DNA of 64,000 bases from Albugo candida (lineage: Eukaryota > Oomycota > Peronosporomycetes > Albuginales > Albuginaceae). The position numbers and the translations under genes are program-made. Positions 8,014 through 20,245 of this stretch are shown piece after piece. Location of the stretch: positions 434,001 through 498,000 of the forward strand of contig CAJNAR010000153.1 in NCBI GenBank assembly GCA_905220665.1. The letters run 5' to 3'. The notes under the pieces are model-generated. The model did not search any database. It saw only the letters and a program-made list of their open reading frames with translations, and was not told the origin of the DNA. The number at the start of each line of letters is the position of its first letter. The stretch's first letter is position 1.

Positions 8014-11000
8014 ATGGCGACAAACGCCGATGAAAACGCGGGATCCCATAGACCTTTTCATGATGCTCCATCAACGCCAAACAACACGCCCTTTATCCCT
8101 CTTCCATCACCGCTGTACTCGGGCCAATCGTCTCCTTCGGCTATGAGCGATATCAAACAAAGTCCCAGACATCCTTCACATCTTCACCAGGACTCTTTTA
8201 AAAGCATTCGTCGAGAAGAAGATGCGATCAACACAACACCACAATTCTTTCGAAATGAGTATGACAATGATATCGATATTTTCGATGAGCCACCACAAAT
8301 TTCCGTATTAGATGCGAGAATGAAGGATTCCTGGACAAAGCGTTTTGTGGAGTATGACGTTCAGATACGATACAAAACGTACACCTGGCAAGTAGACCTC
8401 ACAAAGTCGGCTGTGTATGGACTTTGGTTTTACGTCAAGAAGAAGCCTCATCTAATACACAACCTCGCTACTTTTGGGAGTCAGTCGCAGCTTCCGTACC
8501 TCTCTCCTGCGGATCAAAGCGGAGACAGACGGAGACAGAAATCGCATGTGCATTTTCCTCAATTGCGCAAGCTATTCCTCGCAAAATCCGAGCGATGTAT
8601 CCAGCCTGATATGGTCAAATTGGTGGAACAGTATTTGAATGCGGTCGTTCGTATACCTCGACTTCTCCATTCTTCGTATGTGGTTGCATTGTTCCAAGTG
8701 AGTCGAAGCACATTCGACCAAATCGATGGAAAAACTTCCTCTCGTGAAGGATGGCTGCGAGTTCGAAGTTGGATGAAAGGCTATCGGGAGAATGTTCGGA
8801 TCAATCGCGCGGTTGTGAATTGTGATAATGAGTGTGTGAATTGCATTTGTGTCGTCAAGCGAATTCATCTCAACGCTCGGAAATGGCGTTGGGTCTCCCT
8901 CAAGCATTCCTGCCTCGCGATCTACGACTCCATTCAGGTACATTACCCGATCCGATCCAAACTTCCTTAGCTGTATCGTTGTGCTGCAGGCCAAAGTCGC
9001 GAAAGAGGTATTTCTATTCGACGCTCGTTTCAACATTGAACGAGGACTTGAAACAGTTGGCTCCATTGATGAATTGGTTGTTTCCAATTCGACGTATGTG
9101 TTACAACTTGAAGGCAAAAGCAAGCATGTGATTGCGAAATGGGCGAAAAGTATCCGAGAAGCAGCCGATAAGTGTCCATGGTCTCAACCACATCGAGATG
9201 ATTCATTTGCGCTTCCTCGACATCCGCATCGCGTGCCTTCTTACGTACAATGGTATGTCGATGGGCAAGATACGTATCGAGCCATTTATGAAGGCTTACT
9301 ATCGGCGAAACGCGAAATTTTCATTCAAGGATGGTGGATTTGCCCAGACATACATTTGTTGCGTCCAGCAATCGAGTACCCTGAATCGAGACTGGATCGA
9401 GTGCTTAAAAAGAGAGCTGAAGAAGGTATAAAGGTGAGATCGATCTTGCCCATTCCATTGGTATTTCACTGATATTTCCCTAGGTATACGTGCTCATGTA
9501 CAAAGAGGTCGCAATGGCTCTCACGCTCAATAGTTTGTATTCCAAGACGGTATTGAGCCATTTGCATCGAAACGTGTTTGTACTCCGAGATCCTGATTTC
9601 ATTATCAAAAATCTTGGCATGTGGTCCCATCACGAAAAGATTGTTTGTATCGATCAAAGTAAAGCGTTTGTGGGAGGTTTGGTCGATGGGATACAAAGGA
9701 ACACGATCTTTTTGATCAAGATGTCGCTAAAACTGATTTCTTGGGCAAGGATTACTCCAATCCTCGAATCAAAGACTTTGTGGACGTCCAGTATCCGGAA
9801 GAAGATTTGATGGATCGAACAACATTGCCACGGATGCCCTGGCACGATTGTCATTGTCGTCTTATTGGCCAACCTGCACGGGATGTCGCTCGTCATTTCA
9901 TTCAGCGATGGAATTACTCCATTGCAACTCGAAGGAAATCGGCTAAATTGTATCAATTAGTCCCAATGAAGGAATTTGAGGCCTATGCAAAGAAGCCCAG
10001 CAAACGATTCAAAAGCCAGCGTCTCCAAAAAGCTATCCGAGCCGTTCGTGCGCTAAATCAACTGAAAAAGGCACAAGCCTTACAGCCCGCTGCAATATCC
10101 GAATCTGGAAAAGATGGTAAGCATTCGATGGCGGATCTTGTAGCGGCAGGTCAGCCAGCCAACAGATCTGCATATCGTGGATTTGAGAGAGCCCATAAAG
10201 ACAAGAGCGGGAGCCCTCACGCCTTATCACCTCAACATCGTTTGAACGAGAGCTTCAAGTCTGTGGAATCGGAAGGATCCAGCGATCAAGATGAAAGCAT
10301 GAAAAAAGGCTTTGCTTGCTCGTGTCAGATTGTCCGAAGTTTATCGTTTTGGTCAGGCGGCTGTCCCACAGAACGAAGTATCCAAAACGCTTATATCCGT
10401 CTCATTTCATCCGCAAGTCATTTCATTTATATTGAGAATCAATTTTTTATCTCGGGATTGGAAGGAGATCATTTGTGTTCGAATCGAATCGCAAACGCTT
10501 TGGTGGAGCGTATTCGACGTGCAGCCGCAAATCAAGAGACATTCCGAGTGATTGTGTTGATTCCTTTGCTTCCAGCGTTCCCCGGGCAGCCAAATGATAA
10601 GGATGCAAGCAGTCTTCGAGGTGTGTTACATTGGCAATATCGCACGATATCTCGTGGGAAGCAGTCGATCTATCACACATTGTACCAGGAATTGGATGAT
10701 CCTTTTGAATATATCGCATTTTACGGCTTACGGACGTTCCAAATGAAGGATGAAATGCCGCATACTGAAGAAGTGTACATCCACAGTAAAATGATAATTG
10801 TCGATGATCGAAGTTGTATCATCGGATCGGCCAATATCAATGAGCGGAGTTTACGAGGAGATCGCGATTCTGAGATTGCTGTGGTGATAGACGATACAGA
10901 TTTTGATGAATCGATTCGAATAGCTAATGGAGCGAGTTGTGTTGGGAAGTTTTGTCATTCGTTTCGGATGCGTTTGTTTGAGGAGCATTTCGGGCTCGAG

Positions 11001-11588
11001 AAAGGTTCTGATCAGTACAAAGCGTACTTGGATCCGGTCAACGAAGACGCGTGGTTTGCGATGCAGGAGCAAGCGATGAAGAATTCCCACATATACGAGT
11101 CGATTTTCATGTGTATGCCTACAGACAAAGTCGTCAATTTCAGTCAGATGCAAGCATTGGCAAATACAGCTTCTGGGGCGACTTTGAAGGCGAATGAGAG
11201 GCAAGAGGATCCGAGCAGTAGCAGTCGTCAAGGCTCACCCATTGCTGAGAATGAAGCGATATCGCCAGATTTTAGCTCCAAAACGGATCAAATGTGGAAA
11301 GAAAATGACAATATTGGAGACCGTGTCTTCAACGTTCATCCTTCAGACACACTCGATCCCGTAGTAAAGGCTCGAGTCACCGCACAAACCAAACGTCAAA
11401 GCACAAATACACAATCTATCCATTCTGGAGAAGCGGGAGTCGTAACGCCACAGTCCACTCGAAAAGCTGATCGCTCACACCGAGAAGAGTTGGAACATGT
11501 ACAAGGCAACGTCGTTTATTTGCCGCTCAAATTCCTCGCGGATGAGATTTTAGAGCCGAAATTGTATCCTGCAGAATTGTTCCAATAA
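8014..11588 (+). CDS. Phospholipase D with PX-like/PH N-terminus; broken frame near 9681
   Basis: PLD hydrolyses phosphatidylcholine to phosphatidic acid on membranes. Exons are 8014-8937, 8990-9433 and 9484-11588, with 50-52-bp GT-AG introns. The start MATNADENAG precedes a Ser/Pro-rich leader. A PX-like segment (VEYDVQIRYKTYTWQV) follows, then a PH domain (RKWRWVSLKHSCLAIYDSIQ through WAKSIREAAD). HKD motif 1 is HHEKIVCIDQSKAFVGG; motif 2 is HSKMIIVDDRSCIIGSANIN. Between them the frame changes at ~9681: GGL is followed directly by GT and then RWDT in another frame. The family core has GGLDLCYGRWD, so about 13 bases appear missing. Read literally, the protein stops at 9810, before the second HKD. 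The rest of the frame is clean to 11588, so either the lesion is very recent or the base calls are wrong. A linker at ~10080-10320 is Ser/Lys-rich. The 3' end is 3 bases from the COG4 stop codon. Confidence 0.88.
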
Positions 11589-11591
11589 CTA

Positions 11592-13988
11592 TCAACGCTC
11601 CAAAAGTGTCAGATTGTTAATATCTCTATCTGGGAATTCCACTCTTCTGGACAGAATCTCTTTCACTTGAGCGGATGATAAAAGCCATTTGGTCCCACGA
11701 CGAACAGAGCCGACTATATCCACAACATCGCTTATTGTGTCGACATTGAGAATACAAGAAATCTGAATCAGCTTGCAAAATGGATCATCGCTGTTGTGCC
11801 ACTCAGAGAAGAAGCTGTTGAGAAGACGAAGATCTTTATCGAATTGTAGCGCTCCCAGCTGATTGAATCGAGTGTTATTTGTGTCAAACCATTCCTCAAT
11901 CCATCTGGCGACACATTGACCGATAAAACATATCAAATGACTTTGATTTGCTGGAGAAAAATTCGCTTGGAAAGACGCAATCAGTTGACGCACTGAGCGC
12001 ACAAATTGCTGAGCAAATGGATCGTTGGCCTCATTGAATGTGAACATCTCATCTGTCAATTCGTATGAGACTGATTTCTTGGACGCTGATGAAATCAAAG
12101 GACTCAAAAAGCCTCGAAGCTTTGGCTTCAACTCTTGGACCCAATTCTTCTGTGCAGATTTCAACAATTGCTCAAACTCACGTCTTGAGTCCTCAAAGCT
12201 TTGTAAACATGTCATTATATGGTCCGGAGAATCTCCGAAATACTGTGGAAGCGATATTTCCAGTTGGTTTGCAATTTGATTCAAATACTCAATCGCTTGT
12301 TCCAAGCTGTTCATAACGACTTCTGGTCGTTGCTCTTTCCGAATGAGCTCTACGGGAGGAGTATTTGTGCCTGCTCGACCCAGCATCATTGCAGCATTCG
12401 TGGAGACGCCAAAAGTTGCGGTTGTTGTTTTACTCAATTGAGCTAGCTTCTGATGCATTTGGTGTTGTACTTGATCTCGTAGCTGAGTCGAGGCTTCTGC
12501 CAAATGTCCAATATATCGTCCTTCTTGCTCCGATGAAAGCTGAATCGATGCATTACGGATTCTCTGACGCATTGTATTGCCAAATGTATCGCGTAAAACA
12601 GTGTTTATGATATTAAGCGCTCCAGCGGCGCAATCAACGTGTCCGGTGGCCAAAGAGCGCACAGCCGAATTTTTAGCGACGTAAAAAATCTCATCAACTG
12701 CCGAAGAGATTGGAAATGTGAAGGTATTGGCACTTGATATCACTGCCGGTGTATTCGCTGCGTTACTTGTGTGCACGGTTTCTTCCCATGAAAAAGCTTG
12801 TGATGCGGCTTGACTCAGAAGCTGATCTTCAAAATAACAATAAAAACCTGCGAGCTCCTGCACCGTCCGTCTTAATTCACTCTGTTGAGTTGGTATCTCA
12901 CCTGATTTGTATCGTTGGTCAGCATCTCCTTTATTGGACTCCGACGGTTTGAGTCTGAGGTTTATAAAGCGCTCAAATGTTTGAGTATACTGCAACAGCA
13001 ATGCCAATTCATCCAATTGTTCGTTCCATACCGCGAATTCGGTCTCCACATTTTCGTGCTTTGCTTCCTTCTTGAGAATCTCCGTATCTTTACGCTTACT
13101 CGTTGTACGTTGCAATGTGTTGGACATTCGTGCATGAAAATCACGCTGTTGGATGTATCGCTGCAATATACGCGCAGCCACCTTCTCCGCCATATCATAC
13201 ACGCTCTTTGTGAAGCGCTCCAGCCCGTCGATTTCATAAAACATGTTCACAAGCATCTTTTCTGACTGTTGAATCGCTTCGGCGATGCAGTTGAAAATTG
13301 CTGTGAGCTGTTGTATGAGCTCTTTATTGCTGTATCGGCCTTGAACGAAAGGGCTCCATACCGCTTCGATGCTTTTTTTCTCATCTGTGGCCCATTCTTC
13401 ATACAGGCGGATCTGATACTCTTTCCCAAACACTTTGAGAATCGGAGAAATTGACTGAAGATTTGTATACTCTTTTCTGGCGATCTGAAGAGTAAATAGA
13501 CTGTGTATGTTGCGTTTCCATTCGTCTTCGAGGAGAGTCAGACGCATTCGATCGGAGACGTCCGCATTGATTTCTTTAGTGTCTTTCAAAATCGATAGAT
13601 TATGTGCTGCTTGCTCGAAATTTTTCTGTTGCATTGCCGCCTCAAAATCTGTGAATGCATTACGAAATTCGATTATTTGAGAAGCGTTGGACAAACAGAA
13701 TTGAACGCGAGATTTGACTTTGTCGATTTCGCGAACTTTTTCTGTCATTTTCTCTCCCAATTCGTTTGCTTTGACAATACGTTCGACCACCGCAGATCGA
13801 GTGAGAGCACACAATCGCATCGTATTTGGAGCCATTTCAATCAGTTTTGCGATCGAATTTTGTACAGATACTTTTTCTTGCGCTTGAGGATTCTGTATGT
13901 ATTGCAGAAACGCTGTTTGCTGTTGTTGTTGAGCCGTACGAACGGCAGCAAGTTGCGCTAAAAGCGCTTCATGGCGCTGGTCCGGCAT
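11592..13988 (-). CDS. COG4: Conserved oligomeric Golgi complex subunit 4
   Basis: 798 aa in a single exon, close to the ~785 aa of animal COG4. The N-terminal half has the characteristic tether coiled coil: KVREIDKVKSRVQFCLSNAS and the block FEAAMQQKNFEQAAHNL. The C-terminal half is helical and ends in LLER. COG4 is one of eight subunits of the COG tether, which captures retrograde vesicles at the Golgi and binds syntaxin 5 and Sly1. That role comes from knowledge of the family, not from this sequence. The gene is convergent with phospholipase D (stop codons 3 bases apart) and divergent from TTI1, with about 85 bases for both promoters. Confidence 0.85.
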   Translation of the reverse strand: MPDQRHEALLAQLAAVRTAQQQQQTAFLQYIQNPQAQEKVSVQNSIAKLIEMAPNTMRLCALTRSAVVERIVKANELGEKMTEKVREIDKVKSRVQFCLSNASQIIEFRNAFTDFEAAMQQKNFEQAAHNLSILKDTKEINADVSDRMRLTLLEDEWKRNIHSLFTLQIARKEYTNLQSISPILKVFGKEYQIRLYEEWATDEKKSIEAVWSPFVQGRYSNKELIQQLTAIFNCIAEAIQQSEKMLVNMFYEIDGLERFTKSVYDMAEKVAARILQRYIQQRDFHARMSNTLQRTTSKRKDTEILKKEAKHENVETEFAVWNEQLDELALLLQYTQTFERFINLRLKPSESNKGDADQRYKSGEIPTQQSELRRTVQELAGFYCYFEDQLLSQAASQAFSWEETVHTSNAANTPAVISSANTFTFPISSAVDEIFYVAKNSAVRSLATGHVDCAAGALNIINTVLRDTFGNTMRQRIRNASIQLSSEQEGRYIGHLAEASTQLRDQVQHQMHQKLAQLSKTTTATFGVSTNAAMMLGRAGTNTPPVELIRKEQRPEVVMNSLEQAIEYLNQIANQLEISLPQYFGDSPDHIMTCLQSFEDSRREFEQLLKSAQKNWVQELKPKLRGFLSPLISSASKKSVSYELTDEMFTFNEANDPFAQQFVRSVRQLIASFQANFSPANQSHLICFIGQCVARWIEEWFDTNNTRFNQLGALQFDKDLRLLNSFFSEWHNSDDPFCKLIQISCILNVDTISDVVDIVGSVRRGTKWLLSSAQVKEILSRRVEFPDRDINNLTLLER

Positions 13989-14073
13989 TCAGTTAATTTC
14001 AAGGATTGGCTAAATTGCTGTATATTTTGACCAATTGAAAAACTCTTATTCGTTGTAGCGAAGGTCAATAAAG

Positions 14074-17000
14074 ATGGAATGCGTGGAGCTGTGCGAGCGC
14101 ATCTCTGCTGCATTTTTAAGCGACAAAGTGGAGTGGAATACTGCTTTATATGATTCATTGAAGCATTCTTTAATACATCTCCAACGTACAGTCTCTGAGA
14201 TATCACAAACGCTTCGAAACGAAGAAATTGCGTCTATTGCAAATGATTCTACCGTTTATGCTCAGCATTTACGGACAAAGGAGACAAAGAAACAGTATCC
14301 TGCTCTCCTTGAAATGCTTCTATTCATTTTGCAAAAGCTCTTACTCTGTATGAGCTCACAAATGGAAGCGAATGACAGCGATTGTGATCGCAATATCGGT
14401 TTGCGTAGCAGCTTCACATCTCGACAAAACGCCATTCTAGAAATTGCTTTCGACATTCTCAAGGTTACGCTGAATGCTCTTTACGACATACTCGAACGTG
14501 ATTTGGAAATCTCGGTTCAGCGCCTTCCAAAGAAGCATTTTTCTGCTCTCCAACAGAAATCCCTCTCAATCATTCAGAGGTGAGCCGTACACAATGTCCG
14601 AAACCAATCAATTCTTACTATTGGTACTGTCATAGCTGCGCATTATTTCTCCCGAAAATCACTTCCACTTCATATACAAACACTATGGAGGCGCTTAAAC
14701 GCCAGCCGGAAGAGCTCCGTGTGGTTGTACTGGAATCTCTGCTCGGAGCTGTTCGCCTTTTGCATCGTGCAGCTTTAGAGGTCGAAACCTCTGAGACCTC
14801 AACCTCTTCCTCTGCTGCATTAATGGCTTATTTGGTGTCGACGTTACTGACTCTTGCTCAGGCCGATCCGTGTGCTGATGCAAAGGCTTATGCACTCTGT
14901 GCTTTAAAGGAAATGATTGCTGTTTTTCAGTGTCTGATGCTACCGCCACTCCAGACATCTGCGTGTTCAATGTATCGGACTCTGACGCTTTTGCATCAGA
15001 TTTTTCCGGGGATCGCTCTCGGACTATGGAAAACAATCGATGCTTGCAAGCGCCCAGCACGGGTCGTCAGCCTTGCAATCGAATGCTTTGCTGATGCTGT
15101 ACGGGCTGTTCTATCCGATTCAAGCTTGATAAAATACAACATGAAGCAACAAGAGCACGCTTTAGACCACGTTGAAGGGATTCTGGAGGCAATGAGCCTT
15201 AAAATGACAAAAAAACTGCAGGCTGTAGACGAAACTGGGGTGCAAAATGAAGCGGAAAAATGGATGGAGGAGGCATTACCGAATGTTGATATCGTGATCA
15301 CGCGTATTTTTTCTGCTGTGGCGAACGAAGCATCGTGGAAAGTGCGAATTGCTACCGCCAAACTCTGTGGAATTCTATTATCACATTGTCCCATGGCTCT
15401 CGGCATCAAATTCATCAAAGTTTTGGAGGAATTATTACTCCTTCAAACTGATCAGACCAATGCTGTAGCTCATGAGGCTCAAGATATCCTGCAAAGTGTG
15501 TTTCAGTCTGTTGAATGGGAACATTATGCGATGGAGATACTTCCAGAAATTGGGCATCGCATAACAATGCACATTGAGACAATAGCTCTTCAATCGGGTA
15601 CCGAGTTGGAGTGGCAACCAGTTCGAAAGATGGAGACTCTTCTCGGCTACATCAAGATTCTTGGAAGTCAACTGCAGCCGATTCTAGATGACAAAATGCC
15701 AATAATTTTAGCCTTTTTCGCGCAAGCCTTCCGGATGGAAACTTTTGAAATCGATGTGCTCACTCATAAAACTCTCTATCGACAAAATGGATCTCCCGAT
15801 GTGCTCGTCATTTCACAATATCGCAAGCGTCTTGTCCATTTTCATGACGAAAAATCAATTCAGATAATTGGATCCTTACTGAGAGCTATTGCGAGGACAA
15901 GTAATCCGATTTGTTTCATCGATTTCGCTATGGAGGCTTTACAATCGGAAAAAGGGTCCAATACTTCGATTCTCTTCATTGTGAATGAGTTTCTTTCGGC
16001 GTATACGTCTTCAGATAGAAACAATCACAAGATCGACTTGGTTTTGGTGAGAAGAATCACAGACGATTTTCTGAGCTCTGAAGCATGGAACCAAAAGAGT
16101 GAAAGCATAGTTGACGAAGAAGCTATGGAAGCTTCGCTGATGGTCGAATGCCTGGGAACTTGTGTCGAAATTCTCAAATACAACTTTAGAGATCTTCTCT
16201 TACAACTTCTGTACCCGCTCGTGGAAAAGCTTGGAGCCGTTGACGTGCGGATTAAGCAAGAAGCTCTAACGACATTGCAAAAGATCACATTCTATTGTGA
16301 GTATCCATCGTTGGAGCATTTGTTTGAAGAAAACATGGATTACTTTGTGGACGCTCTTTGCATGCGACTTCGGCTTTTGGAGCTCTACCCAAACGCATCC
16401 TCGGTGATTAAAAGCATCGTTCAGTACACAAATATCACATCCAAAGCACTTGTCGATGAGTTAGCAAATTCTCTCTTGCAAAGTATTGATTTGTATCAAG
16501 ACACACGTCACGTGTCGACGCTTTTGCAAGCACTCCACCTTCTTCTGATCAACCTTGTAAAGCACGAAAATTGTCAAGCCAAAATTGAGAAAACACAGAG
16601 CTCAGAATACAGTGATACAAAATCCAGTCTTGACGAGTTCCTTGATCAGTTCCAATCGCTCCAACATGCGGAAAAAAGCGACTTCAAATCGAGAGTATCA
16701 GAGGACACAAACACTTTGGATGAGATCAATCCTGATATTCGTGGCTGCATGCCGATTGAGTATGACGAAGCACAAGTAACAGATATTCACAGTGATGGTA
16801 CTGGAAGCAAAGTGGAGCATGAACATCTAATTGTACAAATGGTGGAAAGATGTGGTTACTTTTTACTGCTTCCGGATCCGATTTCATGCTGCTTGGTTCT
16901 CCACATCCTCGAAACCGGAATCCAATATCTTGCGGGCTCGAAAACGAAATTATTCCAGCTGATTCACCGTCTCTGGCCGTCTCTGTTGGATCGACTTGGA

Positions 17001-17633
17001 GTCACAAATCAACCGATTTTGGTCGCATCCATCCGAGTGCTTTCTGTTATAATCAAGCTTTCCAGAGACTTTGTGGGTGACAAATTCGTACATCAGGTGT
17101 GGCCTCAGTTCAAACGGATATTGAGCACGAATCAGCCGAATCAGCCTAAAGCATCTGGAATCACACGTTCTATGCTAATGCTGTCTCCCAGAAATTGCAA
17201 TGTATCAGAAATCCCAAAGTCATCCCAAGTCGAAATCTCGCGTAAATCACAAGATTTCAAAGTCTTAATGGCGGTGTTGGAATGTCTCACTCAGATTTGC
17301 AAAAGTGCCGCCACTGTCACGTTCATCGTTCCTGAAATTGCACAAATTTGTACGCCATTTCTAAGCAGCAGAAATCACGTTGACATTCAGCAGCAAACTT
17401 GTGAGCTCTTTGAGCAGCTTATTCTCCGCAATAGCGACGTCATATTTGTCCATCTCTGCGTACTGACAAAATGGAAGCCCCCAACGCCGAATTGGAATGC
17501 GACTTGTTCATTTCCAAAGTACGACGTTACAGCGCTGATGCAGTATTATGGAAAGCGTACGTCAGCATTCATTCAAAATGATATCGAGTCCTATATCCCC
17601 AATGCGAGAAAACTACTCCAAACTTTGCTGTGA
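14074..17633 (+). CDS. TTI1: TELO2-interacting protein 1 homologue (HEAT repeats)
   Basis: Two exons, 14074-14579 and 14636-17633, joined across a 56-bp GT-AG intron (phase 2), give 1167 aa; human TTI1 is about 1089. The protein is almost wholly helical, in HEAT-like pairs. Family-typical blocks include RVVSLAIECFADAVRAVL and LYPLVEKLGAVDVRIKQEAL. An acidic, Ser-rich linker lies near residues 690-740. TTI1 works with TEL2 and TTI2 (TTT complex) and Hsp90 to mature PIKK kinases such as TOR and ATM. The assignment rests on overall architecture and these blocks, not on a catalytic signature. The stop codon is one base from the ATG of TRMO. Confidence 0.7.
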
Positions 17634-17634
17634 A

Positions 17635-19026
17635 ATGAGCGATATCGCATGCAGGTCGTACATCGCCTTTCCGATTACTACGAACCACCAATTTTTATTA
17701 CTTTTAGGAATGCTAATGCAAACTTTCTATTCGATCCGAATGCCTCTGTCTATTTGCATTACTGCTTTTGCTTTGGGCAAATTTGTTAAGCGGTACATAC
17801 GAATCAAAGAAGAAAATGTTAAGGTACGATTCTGTGCGATCAACGTATCATTTCAAGCGATTTTATGCTCAGAGTCTGAAAAGAGAAGCGAAACTGCTGA
17901 GACAGCTCGTGGAGGATGAGCGAAATGGACGCATTCGAGCAGAAAAAGTGTCTTTACAATGTTTCAAATGACCCACAGAGTTGCATTAGATTTTGATCTG
18001 TAGCAAGTTTCAAAGCTCACGCAAACACATTTGAATCGGCGAAATGGTTTCTCTGCACAAGCAATAGGAAGCTTACATTCGTGCTTTCGACATTGCATCG
18101 GTCTTGTCGCTATTCATTTTCTTCGTACGGTGCAAATTTGCGAGCTTTTCTTTTAGGCACACCGCGTCAAGGCTCTTTAGCGGCATTGACAAGAGGTAAA
18201 ATCAAATTTTTCCGTTCCGTTTCGCCTGAGATTCTGGACGGTCTGGATGGCTTTTCGCATGTTTGGATTTTGTTCATTTTCCATGAAAACACCATTTCGA
18301 AACATACAAAAGTGCAAAGTGAACGCTATACCTTCCCAGTACGCTTCCCATCTTCTCGCAATATTCCCAGCCTGCCCATGATTTGTAGGCCAAAGTGACT
18401 CCACCTCGAGCGGGAAAACGAGTTGGTATCTTTGCTACACGATCACCACATCGACCGAATCCAATTGGAATTACGTTGGCTACAATCGATCGAGTTGTGA
18501 AGAAAGATCGAACAATTTATCTCTCGGGAATCGATCTGATCGATACAACTCCAATTCTGGATATCAAGCCATACATTCCCGGTGCGTCGTTCCCTTCCCA
18601 AAGCCGAAAGCTCACGAAAGCTATATTTTCCAGCCTACGATAGTATCCCGAAAGCAGTCACGCCTTTGTGGTTAGCAGTGTCTGAAAGCGACACACTCCG
18701 CACGTAAGATCTCACTCGCGTAGAGAATGATGAACCAATGCTTCTATTGAAGCGATATCCGATGGCGTCATAATGATATTCATACAAAAGCAAAGACTTT
18801 GGCAGCAAAAACCACATTCTATCGCGAGGATCCCAATACATTCATTCAGGCGATCGCACAAGTTTTGAATGCTGACGTCCGTAGCAAACACAAGACGAAG
18901 AAATTGCTTGCGAATGAAGACAATATCTTGCATTTTGATACGTGCGCAATCGAATTTCAAGTGAATCCTCTGGATGAGATTCCCATTGAAATAACATCAA
19001 TTGCATTGTGCAAGAATACACGTTGA
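17635..19026 (+). CDS. TRMO: tRNA (adenine(37)-N6)-methyltransferase TrmO homologue
   Basis: Seven exons can be placed: 17635-17823, 17873-17947, 18004-18100, 18157-18311, 18389-18581, 18634-18703 and 18753-19026. They join in frame to 350 aa with introns of 49-77 bp. TRMO methylates t6A37 of ANN-decoding tRNAs using SAM. Family blocks are GTPRQGSLA, FSHVWILFIFH, KAKVTPPR, FATRSPHRPNPIGITLA, YLSGIDLIDTTPILDIKPYI and the C-terminal QAIAQVLNADVRSKHK. The first ~60 residues contain two hydrophobic stretches (QFLLLLGMLMQTF and LSICITAFALGKF), then a charged coiled-coil segment. This suggests a membrane anchor or organelle targeting, which is unusual for the family. The start is fixed by the TTI1 stop one base upstream and the open first exon. 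Confidence 0.88.
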
Positions 19027-19141
19027 AAATTGATATAAAGTAATCGTTTCGTAACGTGTGAATGATGGCACTTTACATTTATGGCGGCCAATCATTTTGT
19101 ACTTTGCCTCAGCACACGAAAGCTGCGACATATTCGATAGT

Positions 19142-19925
19142 ATGGGCGTCATTGACGAGGATCAGCAGGAAGAAGGACCACAGAGATGCATTGGATTATA
19201 TGTTGACGCACTAGCAAGTAGACCTTTGATCTTACTACCTAAAGTCCCGTCGTGAATTGATAATATCGTCGACGTAGGATGCAGCAAATTTGTGGGGAGA
19301 TGCAAAAATCATCGATTGTGATAATATATCGAGACGAGTTAAAATTCACTTTACAGGTTTTTCAAAGCGATATGATATTTGGACGCATACAGACCGACTT
19401 GCAGCCAACGGGACCCACTCCAGTGCGTTTGTATCTATGTATGACTGTCACCTTGTCATCTTTGTAGTCCCTAGATATGGACGTAAGAAGCGTGTCTGGG
19501 ACGGAGAAGCAGATTTGTTCACAGAGTCAAAATCAAATGTGAAAAATAGACTTGCAAAAACGCGTAAAAGAAGCCAATGTCACGAGCCCCAGCTACTCAA
19601 GTCTTTGGTCCAGTTACATCCGAAACCACTTCCAGCAGATCAAGGCATCCACAGCTGTGCGGTAAGCGAGACAACGAACAGAGTGAAGAAAGCATCCACA
19701 GAGGCTACGGGTCATTCGCAGCAATTGTCACCCACTCCAGATCAAGCATATTTTGATAACGTAAGTAATACCATTTCTCTGGAGACTCGACAAAAAAATC
19801 TCGAGATTTTGAAGCAAAAGAATGAGCTTTTGAATTTGGCTTTGGTCTCGTGGAAAGAGCAGCTGAGTGAAGAAATGACATTGAAAGTTTCCGGTAGGAA
19901 ACATCGAGATCCTTGCATAGAATAA
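19142..19925 (+). CDS. Chromo-barrel/Tudor-knot-like protein with coiled-coil C-terminus
   Basis: Two exons, 19142-19217 and 19285-19925, splice to about 238 aa. The joined N-terminus reads IGLYVDALA, NLWGDAKIIDCD, RRVKIHFTGFSKRYDIW and DRLA. That is the layout of a chromo-barrel or Tudor-knot domain: W/Y cage positions, VHYxGWxxRYDEW-like core. Such domains bind methylated histone tails or RNA in chromatin complexes. The middle is basic and low-complexity; the C-terminus is a coiled coil (RQKNLEILKQKNELLNLAL). The first intron could also be spliced a few bases differently. Function is inferred from the domain alone. Confidence 0.6.
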
Positions 19926-20245
19926 AAATCGTGATTTCACAACGCCGCTATTGCCGTCGACTTCTTCCGTTGCTGAAATCTCAAAAGGCTAAAGACCTCT
20001 TTTTCTTCTCCATATCTCAAATACTAATACAACATTGATGATGGCATACGTGAGACTTGAGAAGGGTCTTATCAATACCTCGCATTCTATCTTTTATTTT
20101 CCAAAACCCTTTCCTACCATGATTAAACGTACCAATTATTTATCGGTCATGTTTCTCCATTTTGTCATTTGTATCGTTTGGAAGACCTTCCAATCAATAG
20201 ACGAACTTAATCTCTTACTATTTTCTTAAGTTCGTTTAGACGCGC
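19926..20245. other. Intergenic, promoter side of FEN1
   Basis: About 320 bases with no convincing reading frame. It should hold the 3' end of the chromo-barrel gene and the FEN1 promoter. No sharp motif stands out. Confidence 0.5.
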
